This document shows, piece after piece, positions 24,079-31,196 of a stretch of 39,747 nt of DNA (positions within the stretch are counted from its first letter, which is position 1; every line of letters begins with the position of its first letter). The notes beneath the pieces are model-generated. The model was given only the letters and a program-made list of their open reading frames with translations. It was not told where the DNA came from and did no database searches. This stretch comes from an uncultured Sandaracinus sp. (GTDB lineage: Bacteria > Myxococcota_A > Polyangia > Polyangiales > Sandaracinaceae). Made by a program: the position numbers and the translations under genes. The stretch covers positions 1-39,747 of the forward strand of contig CAIKNO010000188.1 in NCBI GenBank assembly GCA_903828805.1. Direction: 5' to 3'.

Positions 24079-24326
24079 TCGCCGTCCGGGTGCTCTTCTT
24101 CGCCGCGCTGAGGGAGCTCGCGGGGGCCTCCGAGCAGCGGGTCGTCGTTCCTGCGGGCACGTCGATCGGCGGTTTGCGAGTCCATCTCGAGTCCGAGGTG
24201 CCGACGCTCCGGGGCCGGCTCGGGACCGTGCGGTTCGCCTGCAACGAGCAGTTCGTCGAGGACGCGATCCGTCTCGAAGAGGATGACGTGGTCGCGCTGA
24301 TCCCCCCCGTCGGTGGGGGCGCGTGA
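24075..24326 (+). CDS. moaD: Molybdopterin synthase sulfur carrier subunit (MoaD/ThiS family)
   Basis: 83 residues from GTG 24075. Ubiquitin-like fold: VRVLFFAALRELAG at the N-terminus is the MoaD mark, then RFACNEQFVEDAIRLEEDD and VVALIPPVGGGA at the C-terminus. MoaD carries sulfur as a thiocarboxylate on a terminal Gly-Gly and gives it to precursor Z through MoaE. Here one Ala follows the glycines, so the usual free Gly terminus is masked. Either the Ala is trimmed, the terminus works differently, or the sequence (C-run then G-run at 24302-24318) has a base error. The stop overlaps moaE. Confidence 0.85.
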   Translation: MIAVRVLFFAALRELAGASEQRVVVPAGTSIGGLRVHLESEVPTLRGRLGTVRFACNEQFVEDAIRLEEDDVVALIPPVGGGA

Positions 24327-24757
24327 CCTTCGTCTTGCTCACCCGTGCGGCGCTGCGTCCACACGAGATCGTGGACACCGTGCGCCATCCGAGCGCGGGC
24401 GCGGTCGTCACCTTCGAAGGGGTCGTGCGGGACCACCACGAGGGCCGCGCGGTCACGAGGCTGGAGTACGAGGCCTACGACTCGATGGCCCGCGCGGAGA
24501 TGGCCCGCATCGCCGACGAGGTGGAGACCTCGATGGTCGGCGTTCGCGTCGCGTGCGGTCATCGCATCGGGACGCTCGAGGTCGGCGAGGTCGCGGTCGT
24601 CTGTGCGGCCAGCGCGCCCCATCGAGAGGAAGCGTTCTCCGCGTGCCGGCGGCTGATCGACGAGCTCAAGCACCGGGTGCCGATCTGGAAGCGCGAGCAC
24701 GGGCCGGACGGTGCCTCGTGGGTGGGGTGGGTGGACGCGCGCTGCGGGCATCGCTGA
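24323..24757 (+). CDS. moaE: Molybdopterin synthase catalytic subunit
   Basis: 144 residues from a GTG overlapping the moaD stop (GTGA). MoaE marks: GAVVTFEGVVRDHHEGRAVT with the family's R-x-H/N region, LEYEAYDSMARAEMARIADE, HRIGTLEVGEVAVVCAASAP and HREEAF, and the catalytic lysine segment LKHRVPIWKREHGPDGASWV, equivalent to the Lys119 and Lys126 region of E. coli MoaE. With MoaD it converts cyclic pyranopterin monophosphate to molybdopterin. Other moa/moe genes are not in the window, so the pathway is dispersed. Confidence 0.95.
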   Translation: MTFVLLTRAALRPHEIVDTVRHPSAGAVVTFEGVVRDHHEGRAVTRLEYEAYDSMARAEMARIADEVETSMVGVRVACGHRIGTLEVGEVAVVCAASAPHREEAFSACRRLIDELKHRVPIWKREHGPDGASWVGWVDARCGHR

Positions 24758-24805
24758 GCCCTCGCGTCGCCACCTCGCCGCATCGCTGTGTCGCCGCCTC
24801 GCCGC

Positions 24806-24853
24806 GTCGCCTCGTCGCCTCGTCGCCTCGTCGCCTCGTCGCCTCGTCGCCGC
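24806..24853 (+). repeat. Octanucleotide tandem repeat (GTCGCCTC)n
   Basis: Five perfect copies of GTCGCCTC (24806-24845) and a sixth ending GTCGCCGC. The preceding 45 nt (from about 24760) hold degenerate copies. The tract fills the gap between moaE and the next gene and ends about 18 nt before that gene's candidate -10 hexamer. Because 8 is not a multiple of three, copy-number change would shift promoter spacing rather than keep phase. Confidence 0.9.
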
Positions 24854-24871
24854 CCGGTCGCGGGCCCGTGT

Positions 24872-24877
24872 TAGATT
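24872..24877 (+). promoter_or_regulatory. Candidate -10 element of the substrate-binding lipoprotein
   Basis: TAGATT ends 7 nt before the ATG at 24885, placing the expected transcription start at the A of the start codon. No ribosome binding site is possible in that space. The octamer repeat lies directly upstream where a -35 box would be. Confidence 0.45.
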
Positions 24878-24884
24878 CGTCGCC

Positions 24885-26132
24885 ATGCCTTCCTCGTTTC
24901 GCTCGGTCTTGCTGGTCGCGTGGGCCCTCGCGGCGTGCGCGCCGGCCCGAACCCTCGACCCCGACGAGACCGAACCGGTCCGCATCGGCGTCGTGCTGGC
25001 GCTCTCGGGAGACCTCGGTGGACCCGGCTCCCACCGCCGCGACGCGGTGGCCCTCGCGGCGCGTGAGATTCAGTCCGCGGGCGGTGTGCTTCCCGGTCGC
25101 GGCGTCGAGCTGGTGATCGGGGACAGCGAGAGCGATCCCGACATCGCCGTCGGGGTCGCCCGCGACGTCGTCGCGCGTCGCGTCGCAGGGCTTATCGGCG
25201 ACTCAGGAAGCAGCAACAGCCTCGCCATCTATCAGGGGGTCACGCAGCCGGCGGGCGTGATCCAGGCGAGCGGCAGCTCGAGCTCTTCGCGCTTGACCGA
25301 GGTGCAGCGCGCGCTCGATCCGAACGATCGATGGTTCTACCGCACGGTCCCCTCCGACAGCGCGCAGGCCCCGATCCTCGCGGACGCCATGAACGAGCGC
25401 GGCTGCGCGCGGCCGGCGCTGGCCTACGTCGACAACGACTACGGGGTGCCGTTCCAGCAAGCGCTCCGCGCGGCGCTCACCGGCACGGTGGCCGCGTCCG
25501 TCGCGATGACCGATGGGCGCGCCGACTACTCCGCGGAGGCCCGGATGCTCGCCGCCGCCAACCCCGACTGCATCGCCGTCGTGGCCTATCCCGGCTCGGG
25601 GGGGCGCCTCCTGCGCGCTTGGTCGCTGCTCTCGATGCGCCCGACCGTCCGATTCTTCGGCACCGACGCCCTGCGGCAAGAAGCGTTCGTGACCGAGGCG
25701 GGGGACCCCGCGATCCTCGACGGATTCCTCGGCACGGCGTCGATCACGGATCCGAGCAGCCCGTCCTACAACCAGTTCGCGCGGGCCTACGAGGCCACGT
25801 TCTCGAGGTCGCCGTCCACGTACGACGCGAACTTCTACGACGCGGCCGCCGTGCTCATGCTCGCGATCGCCATGGCCGGCTCCACCGACTCCACGCTCGT
25901 GCGGGAAGCGCTCCCGCGCGTCAGCGACTCGACCGGCACGGTCGTGTACGCGGGCGATCTCGCCGGGGGCCTGCGACTCATCCGGGGGGGGCGCCCCATC
26001 AACTACGAGGGCGCGAGTGGGCCTATCACGTTCGACGAGTTCGGCGATGTGCAGGGCGTCTTCGAGGTGTGGGAGTTCGAGGCGAGCACCCGCATGTTCA
26101 ACCGCATCGACACGATCTTGCCGCCCAGCTGA
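24885..26132 (+). CDS. Branched-chain amino-acid-type ABC substrate-binding lipoprotein
   Basis: 415 residues. The signal MPSSFRSVLLVAWALAAC has lipobox LAAC (Cys18). The mature part is a Leu/Ile/Val-binding-protein-like two-lobe fold: VRIGVVLALSGDLGG, AARDEIQSAGGVL-type helix, ELVIGDSESDPDIAVGVARD, GLIGDSGSSNSLAIYQ, DDRWFYRTVPSDS-type segment, PALAYVDNDYG, IAVVAYPGSGGRLLRAW, YDANFYDAAAVLMLAIA and a C-terminal GPITFDEFGDVQGVFEVWEF. No permease or ATPase gene is adjacent, so it is an orphan; it may serve a distant transporter or act as a sensor input. It converges on the DUF2723 gene with a 30-nt gap. Confidence 0.85.
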   Translation: MPSSFRSVLLVAWALAACAPARTLDPDETEPVRIGVVLALSGDLGGPGSHRRDAVALAAREIQSAGGVLPGRGVELVIGDSESDPDIAVGVARDVVARRVAGLIGDSGSSNSLAIYQGVTQPAGVIQASGSSSSSRLTEVQRALDPNDRWFYRTVPSDSAQAPILADAMNERGCARPALAYVDNDYGVPFQQALRAALTGTVAASVAMTDGRADYSAEARMLAAANPDCIAVVAYPGSGGRLLRAWSLLSMRPTVRFFGTDALRQEAFVTEAGDPAILDGFLGTASITDPSSPSYNQFARAYEATFSRSPSTYDANFYDAAAVLMLAIAMAGSTDSTLVREALPRVSDSTGTVVYAGDLAGGLRLIRGGRPINYEGASGPITFDEFGDVQGVFEVWEFEASTRMFNRIDTILPPS

Positions 26133-26162
26133 GCCGCGTCCCGGCCCCTCGGGACGGGCGGC

Positions 26163-28031
26163 TCACGGGAGCAAGAACGGCGTGATGTCGATCGCGCCCG
26201 CCGCACCTGGCGCGGCGAGTCGAGCCTGGAGCGCCCGGAGTTCCCGCGCCTCGGGCTCGAGCGTCAGACCGCGCTCGACCGCCTCCCGCGCTGGTTCGAC
26301 TGCGCCCGCCCGCGCGAAGTAGAGCCCGTCCATGTACGCCGCCCACAGCCGCTGATGGCGCGTCTCCGGATCGTCGAGGTCGTCCTCGATCGCGAGGTCG
26401 AGTCCGGCGAGGGCCGCGCGTCGCCGGGCCACCGCCTGGGTCACCTCGGCGCGCGTCGTCCCGGCATCGGACACTTCGTAGTAGAACGTGCCCGGCGTGA
26501 GGGTCTCGAAGAGGGCAGGCTGCACCCGTGCGTCGAGCTCCACCAGCACCGGCCGCTGCGCGGCCAGCGATTGGAGGTCGGCCTGACGCAGCTGACCTTC
26601 CAGCAGGTAGCCCGCCAGCAGCTGCGTGAGCCCGGGGTCTCGGGCGAGGAGCTGCTCGACCATGCCCGGGTACCCGAGGAACGGGATGGGCACGAGCGTC
26701 ACGTCGGGGCGCGGCTGTTCGGTGGCCTCGAGCTCCCAGTGCCGGAACACCGTTTGCGGAAGGTGCGCCAGAACGACCGCGCGGGGCGGAAGCGACCGGA
26801 CGCGGAGGTCATCGAAGTCGTCGGTGGCGTGGAAGTGTGCGAGCGAGCTTCGCTCTCGGGCCTCTGCGAGCGGTGAGAGGCCGAGCGCGGCCACCGCCCA
26901 CACGACGGCGGTCAGCGCGATGCCGGGGCGTCTCGCGTCGACCAGCTGTCCGAGCACCGCCGCGAGCAACGACGCCCCGAGGGCCGTGATGCCCATGAAT
27001 GCCGGCAGCAGGTAGCCGAGCGCGTCCGGGTTGCCATGCGAATGGCCCATCCACGTCCGGCCGAGGCACGCGAATCCCGCGAGGGCGACCCAGATCCAGC
27101 CGATCCGGCGCGCTCCCGGCGTCCTCAAGATCGCCCATACACCGGCGAGCGCCATCACGAGGGCAGCCCACGGAACGTTCTCGATCACCGAGAGCACGAC
27201 CTCGAAGAGCCGGTCGGCCGGGCCTGCGGTCGAGGCGAGGTCGGCGTGCTGGTAGGCCCGCGCGCTCACCACCCACAGGAAGGCGTCGAGCGTGGTCGGG
27301 TGTCCGAGGTCCACCGGTGGCGACGTGCCCGAGCGCACCGGCAAGTACGCATACGCGCAGAGTCCGGCACCGACCGACAGCGCTGCGACCGCGAGGGAGC
27401 GGGCTCCCCGCGCGCGGTAGATCCGCGCGGCGGTCGGGGCGAACGCCGGGAGCGCGAGCACCATCATGAAGTGGTGGTTCGCGAGCCCCAGGCCCACGGC
27501 GAGCGCGGCCGTGCCCAGACCGCGCACGTCCCGGGTCGGCCATGCGGCCTCGAGCTTGACCATGCGCTCCACGGCGATGGCGATCAGCATCGCCTGCAGG
27601 CCGTAGACCTCGGGCCGCACGGCCTGGAACCACCACGCATGCGAGCAGGTGGCCAGCCAGGTCGCGCCCAGCGCGAGGGGGATGGACAGCCGGTCGTGAC
27701 GCACGCCGAGGGCCCGCACGGTGGCGTCGATGGCCGAGAACAGGAAGCCCCCGGCGACCGCGGCGCAGAGCGCCTGGGCGAGGGCGACCCTCAGCGCGAG
27801 CGGGCCGAGCGGCACGAACGTCAGCGCGTGGCCGAGCAGGGCGGCGAGGGGATGCCCGGGGGGGTGCGCGATGTCGAGTTCCACCGCGCTCTCGACGAAT
27901 TCACCCGCATCGAGCCAGTACGCGTGAGGCGAGGCCGTCGCGAGGTACGCCGCGAAAGGCATGCCCGCCGAGAGCGCCGTCGCGACGAGCGTCGTCGCGG
28001 GATCGCGTTCGGTCTTGGGCAGCAGTCCCAT
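26163..28031 (-). CDS. DUF2723 multipass membrane protein (TMEM260-like)
   Basis: 622 residues. The N-terminal mark YWLDAGEFVESAVELDIAHP, then PGHPLAALLGHAL, is diagnostic of DUF2723, including Asp41 and Glu44 of the DxGE pair in the first extracytoplasmic loop. About ten to eleven hydrophobic segments follow to residue about 375, with NHHFMMVLALPAF. The C-terminal 240 residues are soluble (PPRAVVLAHLPQTVFRHWEL, VELDARVQPALFETL) and end in a short helical repeat (AREAVERGLTLEPEARELRA) like a single TPR. The human homologue TMEM260 is a protein O-mannosyltransferase using lipid-linked mannose. A glycosyltransferase role is plausible, but acceptor and sugar are unknown. A GATCAT hexamer lies 10 nt upstream of the start. 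Confidence 0.85.
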   Translation of the reverse strand: MGLLPKTERDPATTLVATALSAGMPFAAYLATASPHAYWLDAGEFVESAVELDIAHPPGHPLAALLGHALTFVPLGPLALRVALAQALCAAVAGGFLFSAIDATVRALGVRHDRLSIPLALGATWLATCSHAWWFQAVRPEVYGLQAMLIAIAVERMVKLEAAWPTRDVRGLGTAALAVGLGLANHHFMMVLALPAFAPTAARIYRARGARSLAVAALSVGAGLCAYAYLPVRSGTSPPVDLGHPTTLDAFLWVVSARAYQHADLASTAGPADRLFEVVLSVIENVPWAALVMALAGVWAILRTPGARRIGWIWVALAGFACLGRTWMGHSHGNPDALGYLLPAFMGITALGASLLAAVLGQLVDARRPGIALTAVVWAVAALGLSPLAEARERSSLAHFHATDDFDDLRVRSLPPRAVVLAHLPQTVFRHWELEATEQPRPDVTLVPIPFLGYPGMVEQLLARDPGLTQLLAGYLLEGQLRQADLQSLAAQRPVLVELDARVQPALFETLTPGTFYYEVSDAGTTRAEVTQAVARRRAALAGLDLAIEDDLDDPETRHQRLWAAYMDGLYFARAGAVEPAREAVERGLTLEPEARELRALQARLAAPGAAGAIDITPFLLP

Positions 28032-28104
28032 CGGGGCGAGGATGATCCCAGACGCGGAGCGGGAACGCGAGGCCGAAGCGTTCTGGCCCGATCCCCGCGC
28101 GTCG

Positions 28105-29532
28105 TCAGGGCGCCGGGGGCGAGAGGGACACGCGGTCGCGCCCGAGGCGCTTCGCGTCGTAGAGCGCGCGGTCGGCCGCCCCCACGAGACGGGCGACGTC
28201 GTCGTCGTCTCCGAGCGTCGAGACGCCCGTGCTGATCGAGAGCCGCCCGAGCGGCTGACCCTGGACCGCCGGCATGGCGATGGCCGCGACCCCGTGACGC
28301 AGCTTCTCGGCGACGAGAGCGGCCTCGGCCGCGTCCGTGTGGCTGAGCAGGACGACGAATTCCTCGCCGCCGGTCCGGGCGACGGTGTCGGTCGCGCGGA
28401 CGTGGGACGTCAGCACGCGCCCCACCTCGACGAGCACCGCATCGCCCGCGGGATGTCCGCAGCGATCGTTGAGCATCTTGAAGTGGTCGATGTCGATGGC
28501 GAGCAGCGAGAGCGGGTGATGGTACCGGTGGGCCTCGGCGATGGCCTGTTCGGCCCGCTGCGCGAAGTGCCGACGGTTCGACAAGCCGGTCAACGGGTCG
28601 TGCGTCGAGAGCGCCTCGAGCTCCGCGAAGAGCTCCGCGTTGCGGATGGCCAGGGCCACCTGGTTCGCGAGCGCCTCCACGTAGCGGATCTCCACATCCG
28701 TCAGCGGATCGGAGGCCGGACGCGTCAGCGCGAGCATGCCGATGGGCGCGCCCTGGAACAGGATCGGGGCGGTCAGGAAGCTCCCCTCACGCTCGACCTC
28801 TCCCCAGAACGCCAGGTAGTCGGGGTTCTGGGCCACGTCGTGCACGACCGTCGTCTGCGCGGTGGCCGCGGCCGAGCCGGTCAACCCCTCGCCGAGCCGG
28901 AGCGAGCGCCCGACCACCGCGGCGGGGTTGGCGAACCCGTGGCCCGCGCGCACCGTGAGCGTCCCGTCGTCCTGTCGGAGCAGCACCGCGACCTCGCGGC
29001 ATCGAAGCGTCTCGGCGAGCCGCCGGGCCAGGGTCCCGAGCACCGACCCGAGGTCGTGGCTCATCACGGTCTCCCGCAGCACGTCGAAGAGGACCGCCCG
29101 CTCCCGCAACCGCTGCTCGAGCAGCCGACCCTGCTCCGCGAGGGCCTCGGCGAGGCGGCGCTCGCGCTCGCTCGACTCCGCTTCGCGGCGCGCGACGCCG
29201 CTGGTGGCGACCATCCGCTGGGCCAGGAAGCGCGACGACGCTTCGAGCTTGGCGGTCCCTCGATGGACGCTCAGGAACGCGGCGCAGGCGCCGCCGAGCG
29301 CCGAGAACGCGAGCGCCGTCGCCGTCGCCGATGCAGACGGCACCCCGAGGGCGTGGAGCCCCAGCGCGGTCAACGTGCCAGAGGTCCCAGCGGACGCGAG
29401 CGCCCACGCCGCCGCGGACCTCGCGATGGCGCCCGACCTGGCCGGTCGCGCACTGCCCGCGCTGCCACGCAGTCCCCTCACGGCGCGTAGGCCCTGTGCA
29501 TCCCCACCCGACACCGATGCCACCACGAACAT
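28105..29532 (-). CDS. Membrane GAF-GGDEF diguanylate cyclase
   Basis: 475 residues. After a basic Ala-rich N-terminus come two hydrophobic stretches (about 40-62 and 66-88), then a coiled coil (about 100-150), a GAF domain (about 150-300) and a GGDEF domain (310-470) starting THDPLTGLSNRRHF. The active site is intact as GGEEF at 388-392; the metal-binding Asp is in IDIDHFK; and the product-inhibition site RATD (379-382) sits exactly five residues before GGEEF. It therefore probably makes cyclic-di-GMP with feedback control. No EAL or HD-GYP gene is nearby. The pilY1 operon and PilZ-like protein in the window are possible partners only by theme. It lies downstream of the tRNA gene on the same strand. 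Confidence 0.92.
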   Translation of the reverse strand: MFVVASVSGGDAQGLRAVRGLRGSAGSARPARSGAIARSAAAWALASAGTSGTLTALGLHALGVPSASATATALAFSALGGACAAFLSVHRGTAKLEASSRFLAQRMVATSGVARREAESSERERRLAEALAEQGRLLEQRLRERAVLFDVLRETVMSHDLGSVLGTLARRLAETLRCREVAVLLRQDDGTLTVRAGHGFANPAAVVGRSLRLGEGLTGSAAATAQTTVVHDVAQNPDYLAFWGEVEREGSFLTAPILFQGAPIGMLALTRPASDPLTDVEIRYVEALANQVALAIRNAELFAELEALSTHDPLTGLSNRRHFAQRAEQAIAEAHRYHHPLSLLAIDIDHFKMLNDRCGHPAGDAVLVEVGRVLTSHVRATDTVARTGGEEFVVLLSHTDAAEAALVAEKLRHGVAAIAMPAVQGQPLGRLSISTGVSTLGDDDDVARLVGAADRALYDAKRLGRDRVSLSPPAP

Positions 29533-29550
29533 TCCCCCCGGAGCGACGAA

Positions 29551-29578
29551 GCCCCGGTCGCATGCCTGCGGCCGGGGC
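29551..29578 (-). terminator. Hairpin following the tRNA-Met gene
   Basis: Arms 29551-29562 and 29567-29578 (GCCCCGGTCGCA / TGCGGCCGGGGC) form a 12-bp stem with one G-U pair and a TGCC loop. On the minus strand it lies 11 nt past the tRNA 3' end and before the GGDEF gene. The tail is only CTTCGTCGCT, so termination may be weak and let the GGDEF gene be read through. Confidence 0.6.
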
Positions 29579-29588
29579 CACGTCCTGA

Positions 29589-29662
29589 TGGCGACGAGTG
29601 GAATCGAACCACTGACCTAGCGCGTATGAAACGCCCGCTCTAGCCGACTGAGCTACGTCGCC
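29589..29662 (-). tRNA. tRNA-Met(CAT), elongator type
   Basis: A 74-nt cloverleaf: acceptor GGCGACG/CGTCGCC, D arm GCTC-AGTCGGCTA-GAGC, anticodon arm GGCGT-TTCATAC-GCGCT with anticodon CAT, a 5-nt variable loop AGGTC, T arm AGTGG-TTCGATT-CCACT, discriminator A. CCA is not encoded (TCA follows). A G-C first pair and lack of three G-C pairs at the anticodon stem rule out the initiator; the similarity to E. coli metT/metU (GGCTACGTAGCTCAGTTGG) favours elongator Met. tRNA-Ile2 (lysidine at C34) also reads CAT in the gene and is the alternative. Two G-U pairs lie in the anticodon stem. Confidence 0.93.
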
Positions 29663-29816
29663 ATGCGCCTGCGGGATGACCGTGAAACGAGCACCTCGAA
29701 AGCGCGCGGGAGTATTGAGGAGACGTGGGTGGTGCGCAAGGACGAATCCCTCGTCCCCTCTCGAAGTCCCTCGACGGCATTTCGGAGTGGTCTCCCCGGA
29801 CGACGTCGCGGGGCGC

Positions 29817-29849
29817 CGAGAGATGGACTAGAACCTCAGCCGTCTCTCG
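29817..29849 (+). promoter_or_regulatory. Inverted repeat around the candidate -10 of the exported protein gene
   Basis: CGAGAGA (29817-29823) and TCTCTCG (29843-29849) are perfect inverted repeats 19 nt apart. TAGAAC (29829-29834), a possible -10, lies between them, and the GGAGGAAG ribosome binding site begins right after. The arrangement could be an operator for a dimeric regulator or a small 5' hairpin; the sequence cannot tell which. The rest of the 200-nt gap to the tRNA shows no gene. Confidence 0.35.
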
Positions 29850-29862
29850 CGGAGGAAGCTCG

Positions 29863-30495
29863 ATGAAGCACGCTCGTCTCGCCCGGACTCTCTGGCTCTC
29901 GCTCGTCGGAGCGCTCGCGCTCCCGGCCCTCGTGTCGCTCTCGGCCGCGCCGGTCCACGGCCAGGATGACGACGCCGCCGGGCCGAGCGACGAGGCGATG
30001 CCCGAGCCGCCACCGCCGGTCACCTCGGGCCGCGGTGCGCTCGAGGCCGTGGTCGGCCAGCGCGGCATGACCTTCGAGATCGTGGGCAAGGCGCGCCTCG
30101 TCGTGCCGCCCGGTCTGCCGATCGGGAACGCGCGCCGGATGCACGTGGCCGAGTCGCGCGCGCCGTTCCGACCCACCGACGTGGCCCCGGGTTTCCGGCG
30201 CCTCGGCCCGATCGTCGCGTTCGACGGCGCGGTGAACGCCACGTCGAGCCCGATCACGTTCGCGGTCCGGCTGCCACGCGACCCGTCGCGCGAAGGTCTC
30301 CGCATCGTGCTCGCGATGGAGCAGGCGGCGATCTGCCACGACGGGGCGACCCCGCTCGCGGGCGCGGGCGGCCTCTGCTCGGGCTGGGAGCTCGTCGCGG
30401 CCCGTTGGGAGGCCGGCGAGCTTCGCGCCGAGCTGCCCTCACCGGGCGGCTACCGCCTCTCGTTCGGGACGGTCCCGGCGGACGCGCCGCGCTGA
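29863..30495 (+). CDS. Exported protein of unknown function
   Basis: 210 residues; the ATG follows GGAGGAAG by 5 nt, one of the clearest ribosome binding sites in the window. Signal peptide about 1-33 (LWLSLVGALALPALVSLSAA, cleavage near VHG/QD). The mature part starts with a Pro/acidic linker (AMPEPPPPVTSG) and has beta-type phrases MTFEIVGKARLVVPPG, GPIVAFDGAVNATSSPITFA, LRIVLAMEQAAICHDG, ELVAARWEAGELRAELPSPG and GYRLSFGTV, consistent with two Ig-like sheets and two Cys (ICHDG, LCSGW). No known family is recognised. It stands alone, divergent from the tRNA. Confidence 0.75.
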   Translation: MKHARLARTLWLSLVGALALPALVSLSAAPVHGQDDDAAGPSDEAMPEPPPPVTSGRGALEAVVGQRGMTFEIVGKARLVVPPGLPIGNARRMHVAESRAPFRPTDVAPGFRRLGPIVAFDGAVNATSSPITFAVRLPRDPSREGLRIVLAMEQAAICHDGATPLAGAGGLCSGWELVAARWEAGELRAELPSPGGYRLSFGTVPADAPR

Positions 30496-31196
30496 CGGAT
30501 CGCGCGACCCCGGCGCGCCGAGGGGCGGTCGCTCCGCGGTCGTCAGTCGGGCTTCCGGTTCGTCGTCCATCTCCACGTGGCCCAAGGAGATTTCTCGTCC
30601 GCTGAGGCGCGCTCGCGCCGGGTCTCCGAATCACCGGGGATCACGTCTGCCGCCACCTGCAGGCCGTCCCGCCGAGGGCGCAGCGGAGGGGCCGCGACGG
30701 TGCGCGACGTCCCGAATCGAATCGACTTTCGACGGGTCGGCGCCTCCGATCCGGGACGGGCGTCGGGCGTTTCGAGCGCGTCGGGCCGTCGGGGCAACGT
30801 CGTTCTCGATACGCCCTCGTCGGCCGGCGGGAGTCGCGCGTGATGCGCGCGCAAATGACGGAAATTGATGGAGAAAGTGGAGTTCCGAAAATGCCGGCGC
30901 GAGCCCTCTTGACCGGCACCCCAGGACCCGCGTATCCCCGGGACTCGCCACCAGCGGTCGTGGAGTCGGTTGGAGGCCGTCCCCACCCGTTGTGTGCCTA
31001 TGAGGGTGGCCGTAGGTGTTTGACTGCGGCGCGAGGGGTTCGTTCGTCTTCGCGGCCGGGGTTCAGGAAACGGATCGACGCGCGCTTCGCTGGATGAGGT
31101 GGCGTCGGTGACGACGGGGCGACCGCGTGGTCGTCGCGCCGGACGGGGGTCTCGTGGTGTTGGAAGCACACGCCCTTGCAGGGCGGGAGGGTGGCT
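30496..31196 (+). other. About 700 nt without a convincing gene; probable nrdJ leader in its second half
   Basis: Short open frames exist on both strands, but none has a start site, domain or codon pattern to support it. 30850-30895 is unusually A/T-rich for the window (AAATGACGGAAATTGATGG) and holds TTGATG-N17-AAAATG (30865-30893); TTGACC-N18-TATCCC follows at 30909-30938. A hairpin CCACCC/GGGTGG (30983-30988/31004-31009) and a stem near 31119-31136 lie downstream. If transcription starts near 30900-30945 the nrdJ leader is 250-300 nt. I looked for cobalamin riboswitch marks (the GCCACTG B12 box) and NrdR-type palindromes and did not find them. Confidence 0.5.

Noticed and set aside
24806-24853. 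CRISPR array
   Set aside because: The repeat is an 8-bp tandem unit without spacers.
30577-30951. Short frames on both strands in the gap before nrdJ
   Set aside because: No start site, no domain, and frames overlap each other; better explained as noncoding leader.
30940-31196. Cobalamin riboswitch before nrdJ
   Set aside because: Expected from gene type, but the B12 box and other conserved blocks are not visible by eye.
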